A stretch of 5,700 bases of DNA. Origin: Bacillota bacterium (GTDB taxonomy: Bacteria > Bacillota > Clostridia > Peptostreptococcales > Anaerovoracaceae). The notes under the pieces were generated by a model. The model was given only the letters and a program-made list of their open reading frames with translations. It had not been told where the DNA came from and made no database searches. Location of the stretch: the NCBI GenBank assembly GCA_017549385.1, contig JAFYUX010000011.1, positions 1 to 5,700 on the forward strand, in the 5' to 3' direction. The translations under genes were made by a program, and so were the position numbers. Positions 1 to 5,646 of the stretch are shown piece after piece. The stretch's first letter is position 1. Every line of letters begins with the position of its first letter.

Positions 1-719
1 AATCCGCGCGAACCGTACCGGTCTGCTCTCGTGGATGCGCTCTGTCCACTTTCCTCAGCCTCGCGTTTTTTGAGTTCTTCTGCAATCTGCTTTGCGATTT
101 CCCACCAAACACGATGATCATCTCTGTAGAAAAGTTTTTTCCATTTTTCGATGTCTCTGTTTGCAGCAGCTTCCGCCATAAAGAAGTTGTACAGATATTC
201 TGCAGTAACCTGGCGCACCATACCTCTGATACGCTTGATTTCACGTTCAATCTCCTCTACGTCACGAGTCTTTGTCTGCTTTACATCCAGATCAACAATA
301 ATATTTTCTACTGCAATATCACACGCAAGATCCCAGTATTCCTGATTGAGATTTTCAGAAACGAAAGGATGTCTGAAAATGCAGTGCAACACAATATGCA
401 GGTAGTCTCTTGAGAGCCCCTGCTTGTCTTTCATATATTGTTCAATTATGTACTGCGGATCAAAAATAAGGTGCTGACCCGTAGTAGCGATAGTCTTTAT
501 ATTTACCGGCCCGCCTGAAATCTGGTCGGAACTCAGATAATCAAACTGGCACAAAGCAACATCAAGGAATCGCAGAGAAACAAAAAGCCCGTTTCTCGTA
601 AGAGTAAGAATCTGTCGGCCAATCCTGTTGGCGCTTCTTCTTACCTCTTCCGCTTTTTCCCTGGCAGCCTTTTCTTCCGGAGAAAGTTCCGGTTCTTTCA
701 TTTTTCTAGGTTGTGCCAT
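1..719 (-). CDS. VWA-like putative metallopeptidase (DUF2201/COG3864 type), N-terminal part
   Basis: This gene starts at 719 and runs off the left edge; 239 codons are visible with no stop. The start is ATG, preceded 5 nt upstream by a good ribosome site (AGGGAG, 725-730). After a charged N-terminus (residues 1-30), residues 30-210 resemble the N-terminal putative metallopeptidase domain of DUF2201/COG3864 proteins. Visible marks are H108-IVL-H112 followed by H117, the WDLACDIAVENI stretch at 129-140 (candidate metal ligand D134), and DDHRVWW at 200-206. The usual HExxH glutamate is absent: isoleucine is at that position. In this family a VWA-like domain normally follows at the C-terminus; here it would lie outside the window. 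Such proteins are often encoded beside MoxR-type AAA ATPases and are thought to act with them, but their substrates are unknown. The gene lies 70 bp downstream of an LRR gene with no clear promoter or terminator between, so co-transcription is likely. The family call is from motif memory, not a search. Confidence 0.75.
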   Translation of the reverse strand, partial: MAQPRKMKEPELSPEEKAAREKAEEVRRSANRIGRQILTLTRNGLFVSLRFLDVALCQFDYLSSDQISGGPVNIKTIATTGQHLIFDPQYIIEQYMKDKQGLSRDYLHIVLHCIFRHPFVSENLNQEYWDLACDIAVENIIVDLDVKQTKTRDVEEIEREIKRIRGMVRQVTAEYLYNFFMAEAAANRDIEKWKKLFYRDDHRVWWEIAKQIAEELKKREAEESGQSASTRADRYGSRG

Positions 720-767
720 AAATACTCCCTATATTTTTTACTTACGACCGCATCACCATCGAATCCC

Positions 768-785
768 GATCGCTCCGCGATCCCA
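768..785. repeat. GATCGC hairpin repeat, copy 1
   Basis: GATCGC-TCC-GCGATC (768-782) is a perfect 6-bp stem with a 3-nt loop. The 18-nt minus-strand string GGGATCGCGGAGCGATCG occurs here (768-785, complement) and again on the plus strand at 2955-2972. This copy begins 5 bp after the shorter LRR gene's stop codon, in the gap before the metallopeptidase-like gene. There is no T-run after it on either strand, so it is not a normal terminator. It may be a REP-like palindromic element or an mRNA processing or stability element. Confidence 0.6.
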
Positions 786-789
786 GAAA

Positions 790-1671
790 CTAAAGTGAAA
801 AGTCAGACACTTTAATTCCGGTAGTTCTGTTTTTGTGTTCGAGAAGATATGCTATGCAACCTCCTCCGATTCGGCTTGCCAAATCGATATATGAATCCAG
901 TTCTTCGTTGTCGATACAGCCAAGAGCCCCTATTTTTGTCAGTCTGTCAACCTTGTCATTTCTGATAACCGACATAATCATACCTGTGAGAGTACTGCGG
1001 TAAACGTACTCAGTCTGAGGAGTCATATCGTAAGGGTCACTAAGTCTGAAGGAAGCGATTCTGAAAAGGTCGTCTTCGTCATAGATTTCAAGAAAAACTG
1101 AATCGTATTTGCCCATGTAATTGCTGCGTGGATCTGTGGCGCTGATGATAGCCTTGAGGCATGCCCACACCGTTTCTGCTGCCGAAGAACCTACAGCAAA
1201 CTCTCTGATTGTAGGATTTTTTGCCGGATTAGGAGTGCCATCTTCTCTGAGATGATAAGTCTCCTTAAGCTTTACATATACCTTTTCCAGAGATGTACAG
1301 CCTTTAAATGTGTTGATTTCAAATCTGTCTGTATGATTTGAAATAGTGATTCTCTTAAGATTTTCACATCCTGCAAATGCTGTGTTGCCAAGAGAAACAA
1401 GTTCGCTGGAAAGAACAACTTCTACCAGCGCTTCACAACCCTTGAATGCACTGTTTTCTACGATAGTTACACTATCAGGAACTGTAATCCTTTTAAGATT
1501 GTGACAAAATGTAAAAGCACTGTTTCCTATAGCACTTACAGGGATACCGTCGATAAGCGGCGGAATATTTATCTCAATGGCAGAAGTGTTTTTTACACCC
1601 TGGATAACCAGGTTTCTGCCGTCATAAGAATAGTTAAAATCCTTCGGGGAGTCATATTCAATTTTTTTCAT
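790..1671 (-). CDS. Cytoplasmic leucine-rich repeat (LRR_5/BspA-like) protein with helical C-terminal domain
   Basis: The product is 293 residues. Residues 36-132 form about four LRR_5-type units; the last three (64-86, 87-109, 110-132) have an exact 23-residue period with the pattern IP-x-x-V-x-x-I-x-x-x-AF-x-GC-x-x-L-x-x-V. Residues about 160-293 are not LRR and look mostly helical. Near 256-280 is a segment (ELDSYIDLASRIGG, then AYLLEHKN) that resembles the helical tail seen on many clostridial intracellular LRR proteins. There is no signal peptide, membrane segment or anchor, so a cytoplasmic binding or scaffold role is inferred; the ligand is unknown. The start at 1671 is preferred over an in-frame ATG at 1680, because the AAGGGAG ribosome site ends at 1681: it directly abuts the 1680 ATG but lies 9 nt from the 1671 ATG. 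A near-consensus promoter lies just upstream, and the metallopeptidase-like gene follows, so the two probably form an operon. Confidence 0.85.
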   Translation of the reverse strand: MKKIEYDSPKDFNYSYDGRNLVIQGVKNTSAIEINIPPLIDGIPVSAIGNSAFTFCHNLKRITVPDSVTIVENSAFKGCEALVEVVLSSELVSLGNTAFAGCENLKRITISNHTDRFEINTFKGCTSLEKVYVKLKETYHLREDGTPNPAKNPTIREFAVGSSAAETVWACLKAIISATDPRSNYMGKYDSVFLEIYDEDDLFRIASFRLSDPYDMTPQTEYVYRSTLTGMIMSVIRNDKVDRLTKIGALGCIDNEELDSYIDLASRIGGGCIAYLLEHKNRTTGIKVSDFSL

Positions 1672-1680
1672 ATTACGCAT

Positions 1681-1687
1681 CTCCCTT
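1681..1687 (-). promoter_or_regulatory. Ribosome binding site of the shorter LRR gene
   Basis: The minus strand reads AAGGGAG. It touches the ATG at 1680 with no spacing and sits 9 nt before the ATG at 1671, so it selects the downstream start. Confidence 0.75.
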
Positions 1688-1706
1688 GCTTGTTATTTCT
1701 ACAACA

Positions 1707-1735
1707 ATTATAGCAATTGCACATCATTTTATCAA
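1707..1735 (-). promoter_or_regulatory. Sigma-A-type promoter of the shorter LRR gene
   Basis: On the minus strand, TTGATA (1730-1735) and TATAAT (1707-1712) are separated by exactly 17 bp. This is one mismatch from the ideal -35 and a perfect -10. Transcription would start near 1700, giving a leader of about 30 nt. It lies downstream of the terminator of the preceding LRR gene, so this gene, probably together with the metallopeptidase-like gene, is transcribed independently. Confidence 0.85.
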
Positions 1736-1748
1736 TGTATATACCCCT

Positions 1749-1791
1749 AAAACAAAACCGGGAATCTAGAGTTTGTCTCTAAATCCCCGGT
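1749..1791 (-). terminator. Rho-independent terminator of the longer LRR gene
   Basis: Two 15-nt arms (1757-1771 and 1777-1791) pair at 13 of 15 positions around a 5-nt loop, with a GC-rich base (ACCGGG against CCCGGT). On the minus strand the stem is followed by TTTTGTTTT (1749-1757 region) and preceded by an A-run. It lies 59 bp past the stop of the longer LRR gene. The plus strand also has six T after the stem, so it could work both ways, but no plus-strand gene reads into it. Confidence 0.8.
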
Positions 1792-1810
1792 ATTTTTTAC
1801 CCGTTATATA

Positions 1811-1831
1811 TTAATCTGCTAATCAGATTAA
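1811..1831. repeat. Perfect 8-bp inverted repeat in the 3' untranslated region of the longer LRR gene
   Basis: TTAATCTG (1811-1818) and CAGATTAA (1824-1831) are perfectly complementary around a 5-nt loop. The AT-rich hairpin lies between the LRR stop codon and the GC-based terminator. It has no T-run of its own, so it is more likely a 3'-end stability structure than a second terminator; this role is a guess. Confidence 0.5.
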
Positions 1832-1849
1832 CGATATCTAAAATTTTAA

Positions 1850-2920
1850 TTAAACAAGCTTAACTGTTGTTCTTTCAGGATCAAGATAGTATGGATTGCC
1901 TGAAAGCTTGTCGAATAATTCCTGATGACGAACCTTGATAACAGAACCTTCTGCAAGACCTCTGAATACGCCTTCACCAAACACTTCAACATTAGCTTCG
2001 AATTCTACTTCCTTAAGGTTTTCACAATTGAGGAAGCAGTCCTTTCTGATTTCTTCTACCAGCTTTGGAATTACAACACTTGTGATCATCTTGTTATCTC
2101 TGAATGTAGCGATATCGAGAACCTTTACCTTTCTAGGAATTTCGATTTCCTTGAGAACGAGACAACCGTTATATACACTTCTGTCCATACGTGTAACATT
2201 TGGCGGAATAGCAGCAATTTCAAGCTTTTCACAACCAGAGAACACGTACTCTGCCATTTCAACTACAGAAGAAGGGAGGATAGCTTTTTCCAGCTGCACA
2301 CAGCCACGGAAACAGCTAACTGGCATCTTTTTGAGAGGGCCCTTGATTTCAAGAGTCTTCATGTTGATGCAGTTTGCGAAAGACCATTCGCCGATATAAT
2401 CTACATTTTTAGGAAGTACAAGCTTTGTGAGCTGTCTGCAGAACATAAATGCAAAGTGATCTACAGATCTGAGTCTTTCAGGAAGTTCAACGTCCTGAAG
2501 CTTAAAGCATCTGCTGAATACGCTTTCGCCGATAATTTCTACAGTTGATGGGATATGTACCTTTTCGAGATTTTCACATGCAAGGAATGCACCACTGCCG
2601 ATTTCAACGATACCTTCTGGAATATATACTTCCTTGAGTGACATGCAGTTTGCAAAAAGGAAATCGTTAATCTTGCCAAGACCAGCAGGAATATATACAG
2701 ATGCAAGGTTTGTACATCCGTCAAATGCAGTCTTATAAAGTTCAGTTACAGTGTCAGCAATAATGAGAGACTTGATTTCATCTGCTCTGCCGCTCCATGG
2801 AGTCTGCTTAAAATCAGCATAACGTCTCATAGCGCCTTCGCCATCTACTCTCATTTCACCGTTATCATATAAAGTTACCGTACAATTGCCGGCAATCCAG
2901 CTTTCTATAATATTTGCCAT
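1850..2920 (-). CDS. Cytoplasmic leucine-rich repeat (LRR_5/BspA-like) protein, about 12 repeats
   Basis: The product is 356 residues. Residues 1-52 form an N-terminal cap (a GNCTVTLYDNGEMRVDGEGA-type beta segment, then TPWSGRADEIKSL) of the kind that precedes LRRs in BspA-like proteins. About twelve LRR_5 units of 22-24 residues follow from about residue 55 to 330, each with the pattern IP-x-x-V-x-x-I-x-x-x-x-F-x-x-C-x-x-L-x-x-V. A short tail with YYLDPERTTVKLV closes the protein. In exported relatives this cap follows a signal peptide, but here it begins almost at the start codon, with no signal peptide, membrane helix or cell-wall anchor, so a cytoplasmic location is inferred. Specific function and partner are unknown. 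The ATG at 2920 is chosen over an upstream in-frame ATG at 2944 because AAAGGA lies 8 nt before it, whereas the upstream ATG has no ribosome site. The gene has its own promoter and terminator, so it is monocistronic. Confidence 0.88.
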   Translation of the reverse strand: MANIIESWIAGNCTVTLYDNGEMRVDGEGAMRRYADFKQTPWSGRADEIKSLIIADTVTELYKTAFDGCTNLASVYIPAGLGKINDFLFANCMSLKEVYIPEGIVEIGSGAFLACENLEKVHIPSTVEIIGESVFSRCFKLQDVELPERLRSVDHFAFMFCRQLTKLVLPKNVDYIGEWSFANCINMKTLEIKGPLKKMPVSCFRGCVQLEKAILPSSVVEMAEYVFSGCEKLEIAAIPPNVTRMDRSVYNGCLVLKEIEIPRKVKVLDIATFRDNKMITSVVIPKLVEEIRKDCFLNCENLKEVEFEANVEVFGEGVFRGLAEGSVIKVRHQELFDKLSGNPYYLDPERTTVKLV

Positions 2921-2928
2921 AATAATTT

Positions 2929-2934
2929 TCCTTT
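2929..2934 (-). promoter_or_regulatory. Ribosome binding site of the longer LRR gene
   Basis: AAAGGA on the minus strand is 8 nt before the ATG at 2920. It lies inside the alternative, longer reading that would begin at 2944, and so argues for the shorter protein. Confidence 0.75.
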
Positions 2935-2954
2935 CAAAACCCATCTGCCATATC

Positions 2955-2972
2955 GGGATCGCGGAGCGATCG
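2955..2972. repeat. GATCGC hairpin repeat, copy 2
   Basis: This is the second copy of the 18-nt palindromic string, with perfect stem arms GATCGC/GCGATC at 2957-2971. It lies in the predicted 5' leader of the longer LRR gene, 34 bp before its start codon. The loop is GGA on the plus strand, inverted relative to copy 1, yet both copies are followed on the plus strand by CAGAAAC or CAGAAAAC. The element may therefore have flipped, or been independently placed in either orientation. Confidence 0.6.
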
Positions 2973-3011
2973 CAGAAAACAGACGTGTTGTTCTACCTTC
3001 GTAACTAATTG

Positions 3012-3040
3012 ATTATATCATGAATCTGCCTTGTAAGAAA
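3012..3040 (-). promoter_or_regulatory. Extended -10 promoter of the longer LRR gene
   Basis: On the minus strand, TGATATAAT (3012-3020) is a perfect extended -10 (TGnTATAAT). A weak -35 (TTTCTT, 3035-3040) lies 17 bp upstream. Transcription would start near 3005, giving a leader of about 85 nt that includes hairpin repeat copy 2. Confidence 0.7.
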
Positions 3041-3060
3041 TATTCCGAAATATAATTCTT
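3035..3060. repeat. Imperfect inverted repeat over the -35 of the LRR promoter
   Basis: AAGAAATAT (3035-3043) and ATAATTCTT (3052-3060) pair at 8 of 9 positions. The left arm coincides with the presumed -35 of the longer LRR gene. It could be a regulator site, but it is AT-rich and could arise by chance. Confidence 0.3.
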
Positions 3061-3131
3061 GATACAATACGGGCTTTATTCGTTACGAGGGATTCAAAAT
3101 ATCTTTCTTATATTCTAAATACCCGGTATTC

Positions 3132-3144
3132 GTTGATTATCAAC
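3132..3144. promoter_or_regulatory. Perfect 6-1-6 palindrome upstream of the MATE gene, candidate operator
   Basis: GTTGATTATCAAC is a perfect inverted repeat (GTTGAT, T, ATCAAC). It lies 60-72 bp before the MATE start codon and overlaps the place where a -35 would be expected. The TTG...CAA halves resemble sites of MarR-family repressors, which control some MATE pumps (MepR with MepA). No such regulator gene is in the window, so the binding protein is unknown. Confidence 0.45.
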
Positions 3145-3169
3145 TTTTTTTCTTATAAAATTATATAAT
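3141..3169 (+). promoter_or_regulatory. Probable promoter of the MATE gene
   Basis: A perfect -10 hexamer TATAAT lies at 3164-3169, 34 bp before the start codon. The -35 at 17 bp spacing (CAACTT) is poor. An alternative is TTGATT (3133-3138) with TATAAA (3154-3159) at a short 15-bp spacing. Either way the palindrome at 3132-3144 overlaps the -35 region, which fits repression or activation at this site. Confidence 0.45.
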
Positions 3170-3203
3170 TAAAGCAATTACATACAGAAAGGACAATCCT
3201 CTT

Positions 3204-4619
3204 ATGAGCGATATTTCAAATAAAGATCTGTTTGAAACCATGCCTGTCCCAAAGGCAATTGCAAAACTGGCTGTCCCAACAGTTATCAGCCAGCTCATTG
3301 CGCTGGTTTACAATCTGGTCGACGCATTTTTTATCGGTAGAACCGGCAACTCATATATGATTGCAGGGTCAGCTCTGGCTTACACCATCTTTATGATGAC
3401 CATCGCCTTTTCAAATATGTTCGGTCTTGGGGGTGGCAGCCTTATTGCGCGACTTTCCGGTATCCACGAATATGACGAAGCCCGCAAAGTAAGTTCTTTC
3501 AGTTTTTACGGAGCTATCATCTCAGCAGTTCTGTACTCACTGCTTATCGGTCTTTTTATGGAACCGATTCTGATACTTTTTGGTGCTTCACCTTTAACTC
3601 TGGGCTTTGCAAAACAGTACACATTTATAGTAGTAGTTTTAGGCAATATACCGGTTATCCTGTCAACGACTATCGCACATCTGCTGCGTAACGTAGGCTA
3701 CTCAAAAGAATCAAGTATCGGTCTCAGTATCGGTGGTATCCTCAATATCATCTTTGACCCGATTTTCATGTTTGTAATCCTGCCAGATGGCATGGAAGTT
3801 GTAGGCGCATCTATTGCAACACTTCTGGCAAACATCATCGCCTGCATCTATCTCATATTTATTATGAAAAAAGCGGAGTCCACATCACCTCTCAGCATGA
3901 AACCTGGAGATATGACAAAAATCCGCAAAAGAGACATGAAAGAATTATTCTACGTAGGTATCCCTGCCGCGATTCTTACTACTCTTTTTGATGCTGCAAA
4001 CATCGTGCTCAATGCAATCACAGCAACATACGGTGACTTTATGGTTGCGGCCTTAGGAATAGCCATGAGAGCCGAACGCGTCGCGTACTCGTTTAATCTG
4101 GGCATCTGCCAGGGTATGATGCCTCTTCTGGCATACAACTACGGTTCAGGAAATCTGAGACGTATGAATGACACAATCCGCATCGGACGACTTATAGGTT
4201 TATCTTGCTGCGTAGCAAGTGCAGTTTTAATTTTTGTATGCGCTTCACCTATCGCAAGATTCTTTATGAGCACATCTGCAGGCAACGCCGAAGAAGCACT
4301 GATTACAATCGGCGCAGCTATCATAATTACAAGGATTCGAACTGTCGGCCTGCCATCAATGTTCCTCAACTACCACACATCTGTGTGTCTCCAGGCAATG
4401 GGCAACGGCAAAGGCACTCTCATCCATGCATTTGTACGTGAGCTGGTATTCTATATTCCATTCATGTTCATCCTCAATGCACTCATGGGATCAAACGGCC
4501 TGGCATTATCCCTGTTCGCAGGCGAAACATGCGGCGCAATTTACGGCTTTATCGTTTTAGGAAGCTTCTTAAGAAAGAACGATCTTAAACTGCCTTCTGG
4601 AGGTGATATTAATGTCTGA
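3204..4619 (+). CDS. MATE-family multidrug/cation efflux transporter (MepA-like)
   Basis: This 471-residue integral membrane protein has the normal MATE length and about 12 membrane helices in two halves. Helix 1 carries the family signature (AVPTVISQLIALVYNLVDAF, 23-42, then FIGRTG). Helix 2 ends in GLGGGSLIARLSG (74-86). NIIFDPIFMF (181-190) is typical of helix 5-6. The second half contains GICQGMMPLLAYNYGSGN (300-317), a strong MATE motif. Members export drugs or other cationic or metabolic compounds using a Na+ or H+ gradient; the substrate cannot be read from sequence. The ATG at 3204 has AAAGGA 10 nt upstream, and the N-terminus (leading into PVPKAIAKLAVPT) matches the family's usual start. 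The last codons overlap the next gene by 8 nt, so the two are co-transcribed and probably translationally coupled. Upstream lie an AT-rich promoter and a perfect palindrome. Confidence 0.93.
   Translation: MSDISNKDLFETMPVPKAIAKLAVPTVISQLIALVYNLVDAFFIGRTGNSYMIAGSALAYTIFMMTIAFSNMFGLGGGSLIARLSGIHEYDEARKVSSFSFYGAIISAVLYSLLIGLFMEPILILFGASPLTLGFAKQYTFIVVVLGNIPVILSTTIAHLLRNVGYSKESSIGLSIGGILNIIFDPIFMFVILPDGMEVVGASIATLLANIIACIYLIFIMKKAESTSPLSMKPGDMTKIRKRDMKELFYVGIPAAILTTLFDAANIVLNAITATYGDFMVAALGIAMRAERVAYSFNLGICQGMMPLLAYNYGSGNLRRMNDTIRIGRLIGLSCCVASAVLIFVCASPIARFFMSTSAGNAEEALITIGAAIIITRIRTVGLPSMFLNYHTSVCLQAMGNGKGTLIHAFVRELVFYIPFMFILNALMGSNGLALSLFAGETCGAIYGFIVLGSFLRKNDLKLPSGGDINV
4599..4607 (+). promoter_or_regulatory. 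Strong ribosome binding site inside the end of the MATE gene
   Basis: GGAGGTGAT is a full match to the anti-Shine-Dalgarno sequence. GGAGG ends 8 nt before the ATG at 4612. It favours that ATG over the in-frame GTG at 4603, which lies within the site itself. Confidence 0.85.
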
Positions 4620-5646
4620 TATAAGAAGTGAAAAAAGGACAGATATGTTTGGCGACGAATACATTGTTCATTATGACAGAAGCGGTAGACAAGTAGGTCG
4701 CAGCGAACAGAGAAAGGATATGTTCGGCCAGACATATACTCAACATTTTGATGCCAATGGTAAAACTATCGGCACAAGCCAGGAACGCCAAGGGTTGTTT
4801 GGAACTACCTTCACTCAACACTTTGACAGCAAAGGACATATAACAGGGACAAGCGAAAAAAGAACAGATATGTTCGGCTGGGACTATATTCAACATAGTG
4901 ACAATACAGGCCGTATTACTGGCATAAGCGAACAGAGAACAGATATATTAGGTCAGCCATATACTCAAACAACCGGCACATTTGGGTCCACATCAGGCTC
5001 CAGAGCCAATTCTAGTTCATCATCATCTGGATACAGTGGTTCTAGCGGAAGCTACTCAAGTGGTTATAATTCAACATCTAGCAGCTATTCTGGCAGTTCA
5101 ACCTCATATTCCGGAAATTCTTCAGGATATACCAGCACATCATCAACGGGATTTAAGGTATCCTTCGGTCTTGGTATGGCTGAAAATATCGGCGTGCTGA
5201 TTATAACAGCCATTGTTATGTGGTTTGCCTCACAGCCTCTATACCAGATGTATACCACTAAGCCTACGCTCTTTTATCAGGTAATTGCAGTGTATGCCAC
5301 TGTTTCATCTATGATATGCCTACTAATACTGCATAAGAAACATAACAGTAAAGGTGCAGGTAAAATCGCTATATGGCTAATGGCACTTACAAACGCAGCA
5401 GTTATAATATCTGAAACACAACTGCTGAGCCAGTTACTTTATCCAGACTCTATCTACCACTTCAGCGATTTTTTACGCACTATCAGATTCTGGATCCCAC
5501 TGGCCATCCATGGATTAATATTAGGCATAATTACAGCATTATCTCGACGCAAAGCGGATGATCAGAAACTGTATATACGCAAAGTATCTGCAGGTTTTCG
5601 CACTACAACATCTTTGACGACGAAAGACAGCTCTTCCTTGGTGTAG
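4612..5646 (+). CDS. Membrane protein with tandem 25-residue repeats, Ser/Gly/Tyr-rich linker and four TM helices; C-terminus probably frameshifted
   Basis: As read, the product is 344 residues; the family was not recognised. Residues 6-105 are four tandem 25-residue repeats (pattern SE-x-R-x-DMFG-x-x-Y-x-QH-x-D-x-x-G-x-x-x-G), with a partial fifth at 106-120. Residues 121-180 are a low-complexity linker rich in Ser, Gly, Tyr and Thr. Four hydrophobic helices follow, at about 192-210, 221-241, 250-271 and 293-310. There is no signal peptide. The basic loop HKKHNSKGAGK (241-251) and RRK after helix 4 put both termini inside by the positive-inside rule, so the repeats and linker are probably cytoplasmic. 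The start is the ATG with GGAGGTGAT just before it. The gene overlaps the MATE stop by 8 nt, which suggests coupled expression and perhaps a role tied to the pump. The last 15 or so residues (RTTTSLTTKDSSSLV) look out of frame; the natural protein probably continues in the -1 frame past 5646. Confidence 0.8.
   Translation: MSDIRSEKRTDMFGDEYIVHYDRSGRQVGRSEQRKDMFGQTYTQHFDANGKTIGTSQERQGLFGTTFTQHFDSKGHITGTSEKRTDMFGWDYIQHSDNTGRITGISEQRTDILGQPYTQTTGTFGSTSGSRANSSSSSSGYSGSSGSYSSGYNSTSSSYSGSSTSYSGNSSGYTSTSSTGFKVSFGLGMAENIGVLIITAIVMWFASQPLYQMYTTKPTLFYQVIAVYATVSSMICLLILHKKHNSKGAGKIAIWLMALTNAAVIISETQLLSQLLYPDSIYHFSDFLRTIRFWIPLAIHGLILGIITALSRRKADDQKLYIRKVSAGFRTTTSLTTKDSSSLV
4627..4971 (+). repeat. Tandem protein-coding repeat, 75-bp period, four full units and one partial
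   Basis: Units at 4627-4701, 4702-4776, 4777-4851 and 4852-4926 are each exactly 75 bp (25 codons); a 45-bp partial unit follows at 4927-4971. The protein pattern is well kept (SE-x-R, DMFG or similar, QHFD, G) but the DNA has diverged. The array is therefore old and held by selection on the protein, not a recent slippage product. Confidence 0.85.

Noticed and set aside
114..413. Plus-strand open frames opposite the metallopeptidase-like gene
   Set aside because: The minus strand is open across the whole region, with a good start, ribosome site and family motifs. The plus-strand peptides look random.
768..782. HIP1-like cyanobacterial palindrome
   Set aside because: HIP1 is GCGATCGC; here the halves are split by a 3-nt loop, only two copies exist, and the gene content does not suggest cyanobacteria.
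763..790. Hairpin after the shorter LRR gene as a terminator
   Set aside because: The stem is only 6 bp and no T-run follows on the minus strand, so readthrough into the metallopeptidase-like gene is more likely.
1713..1720. GCAATTGC palindrome between -35 and -10 of the shorter LRR gene
   Set aside because: An 8-bp AT-rich palindrome is too short to separate from chance.
1925..2548. Long plus-strand open frame opposite the longer LRR gene
   Set aside because: It is antisense to a clearly repetitive LRR gene, its protein has no domain pattern, and it has no ribosome site. The repeat structure of the LRR gene keeps the opposite frame open.
4627..4971. 75-bp tandem repeat as a CRISPR array or minisatellite
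   Set aside because: The units are contiguous, in frame and conserved at the protein rather than the DNA level, so this is a protein repeat domain.
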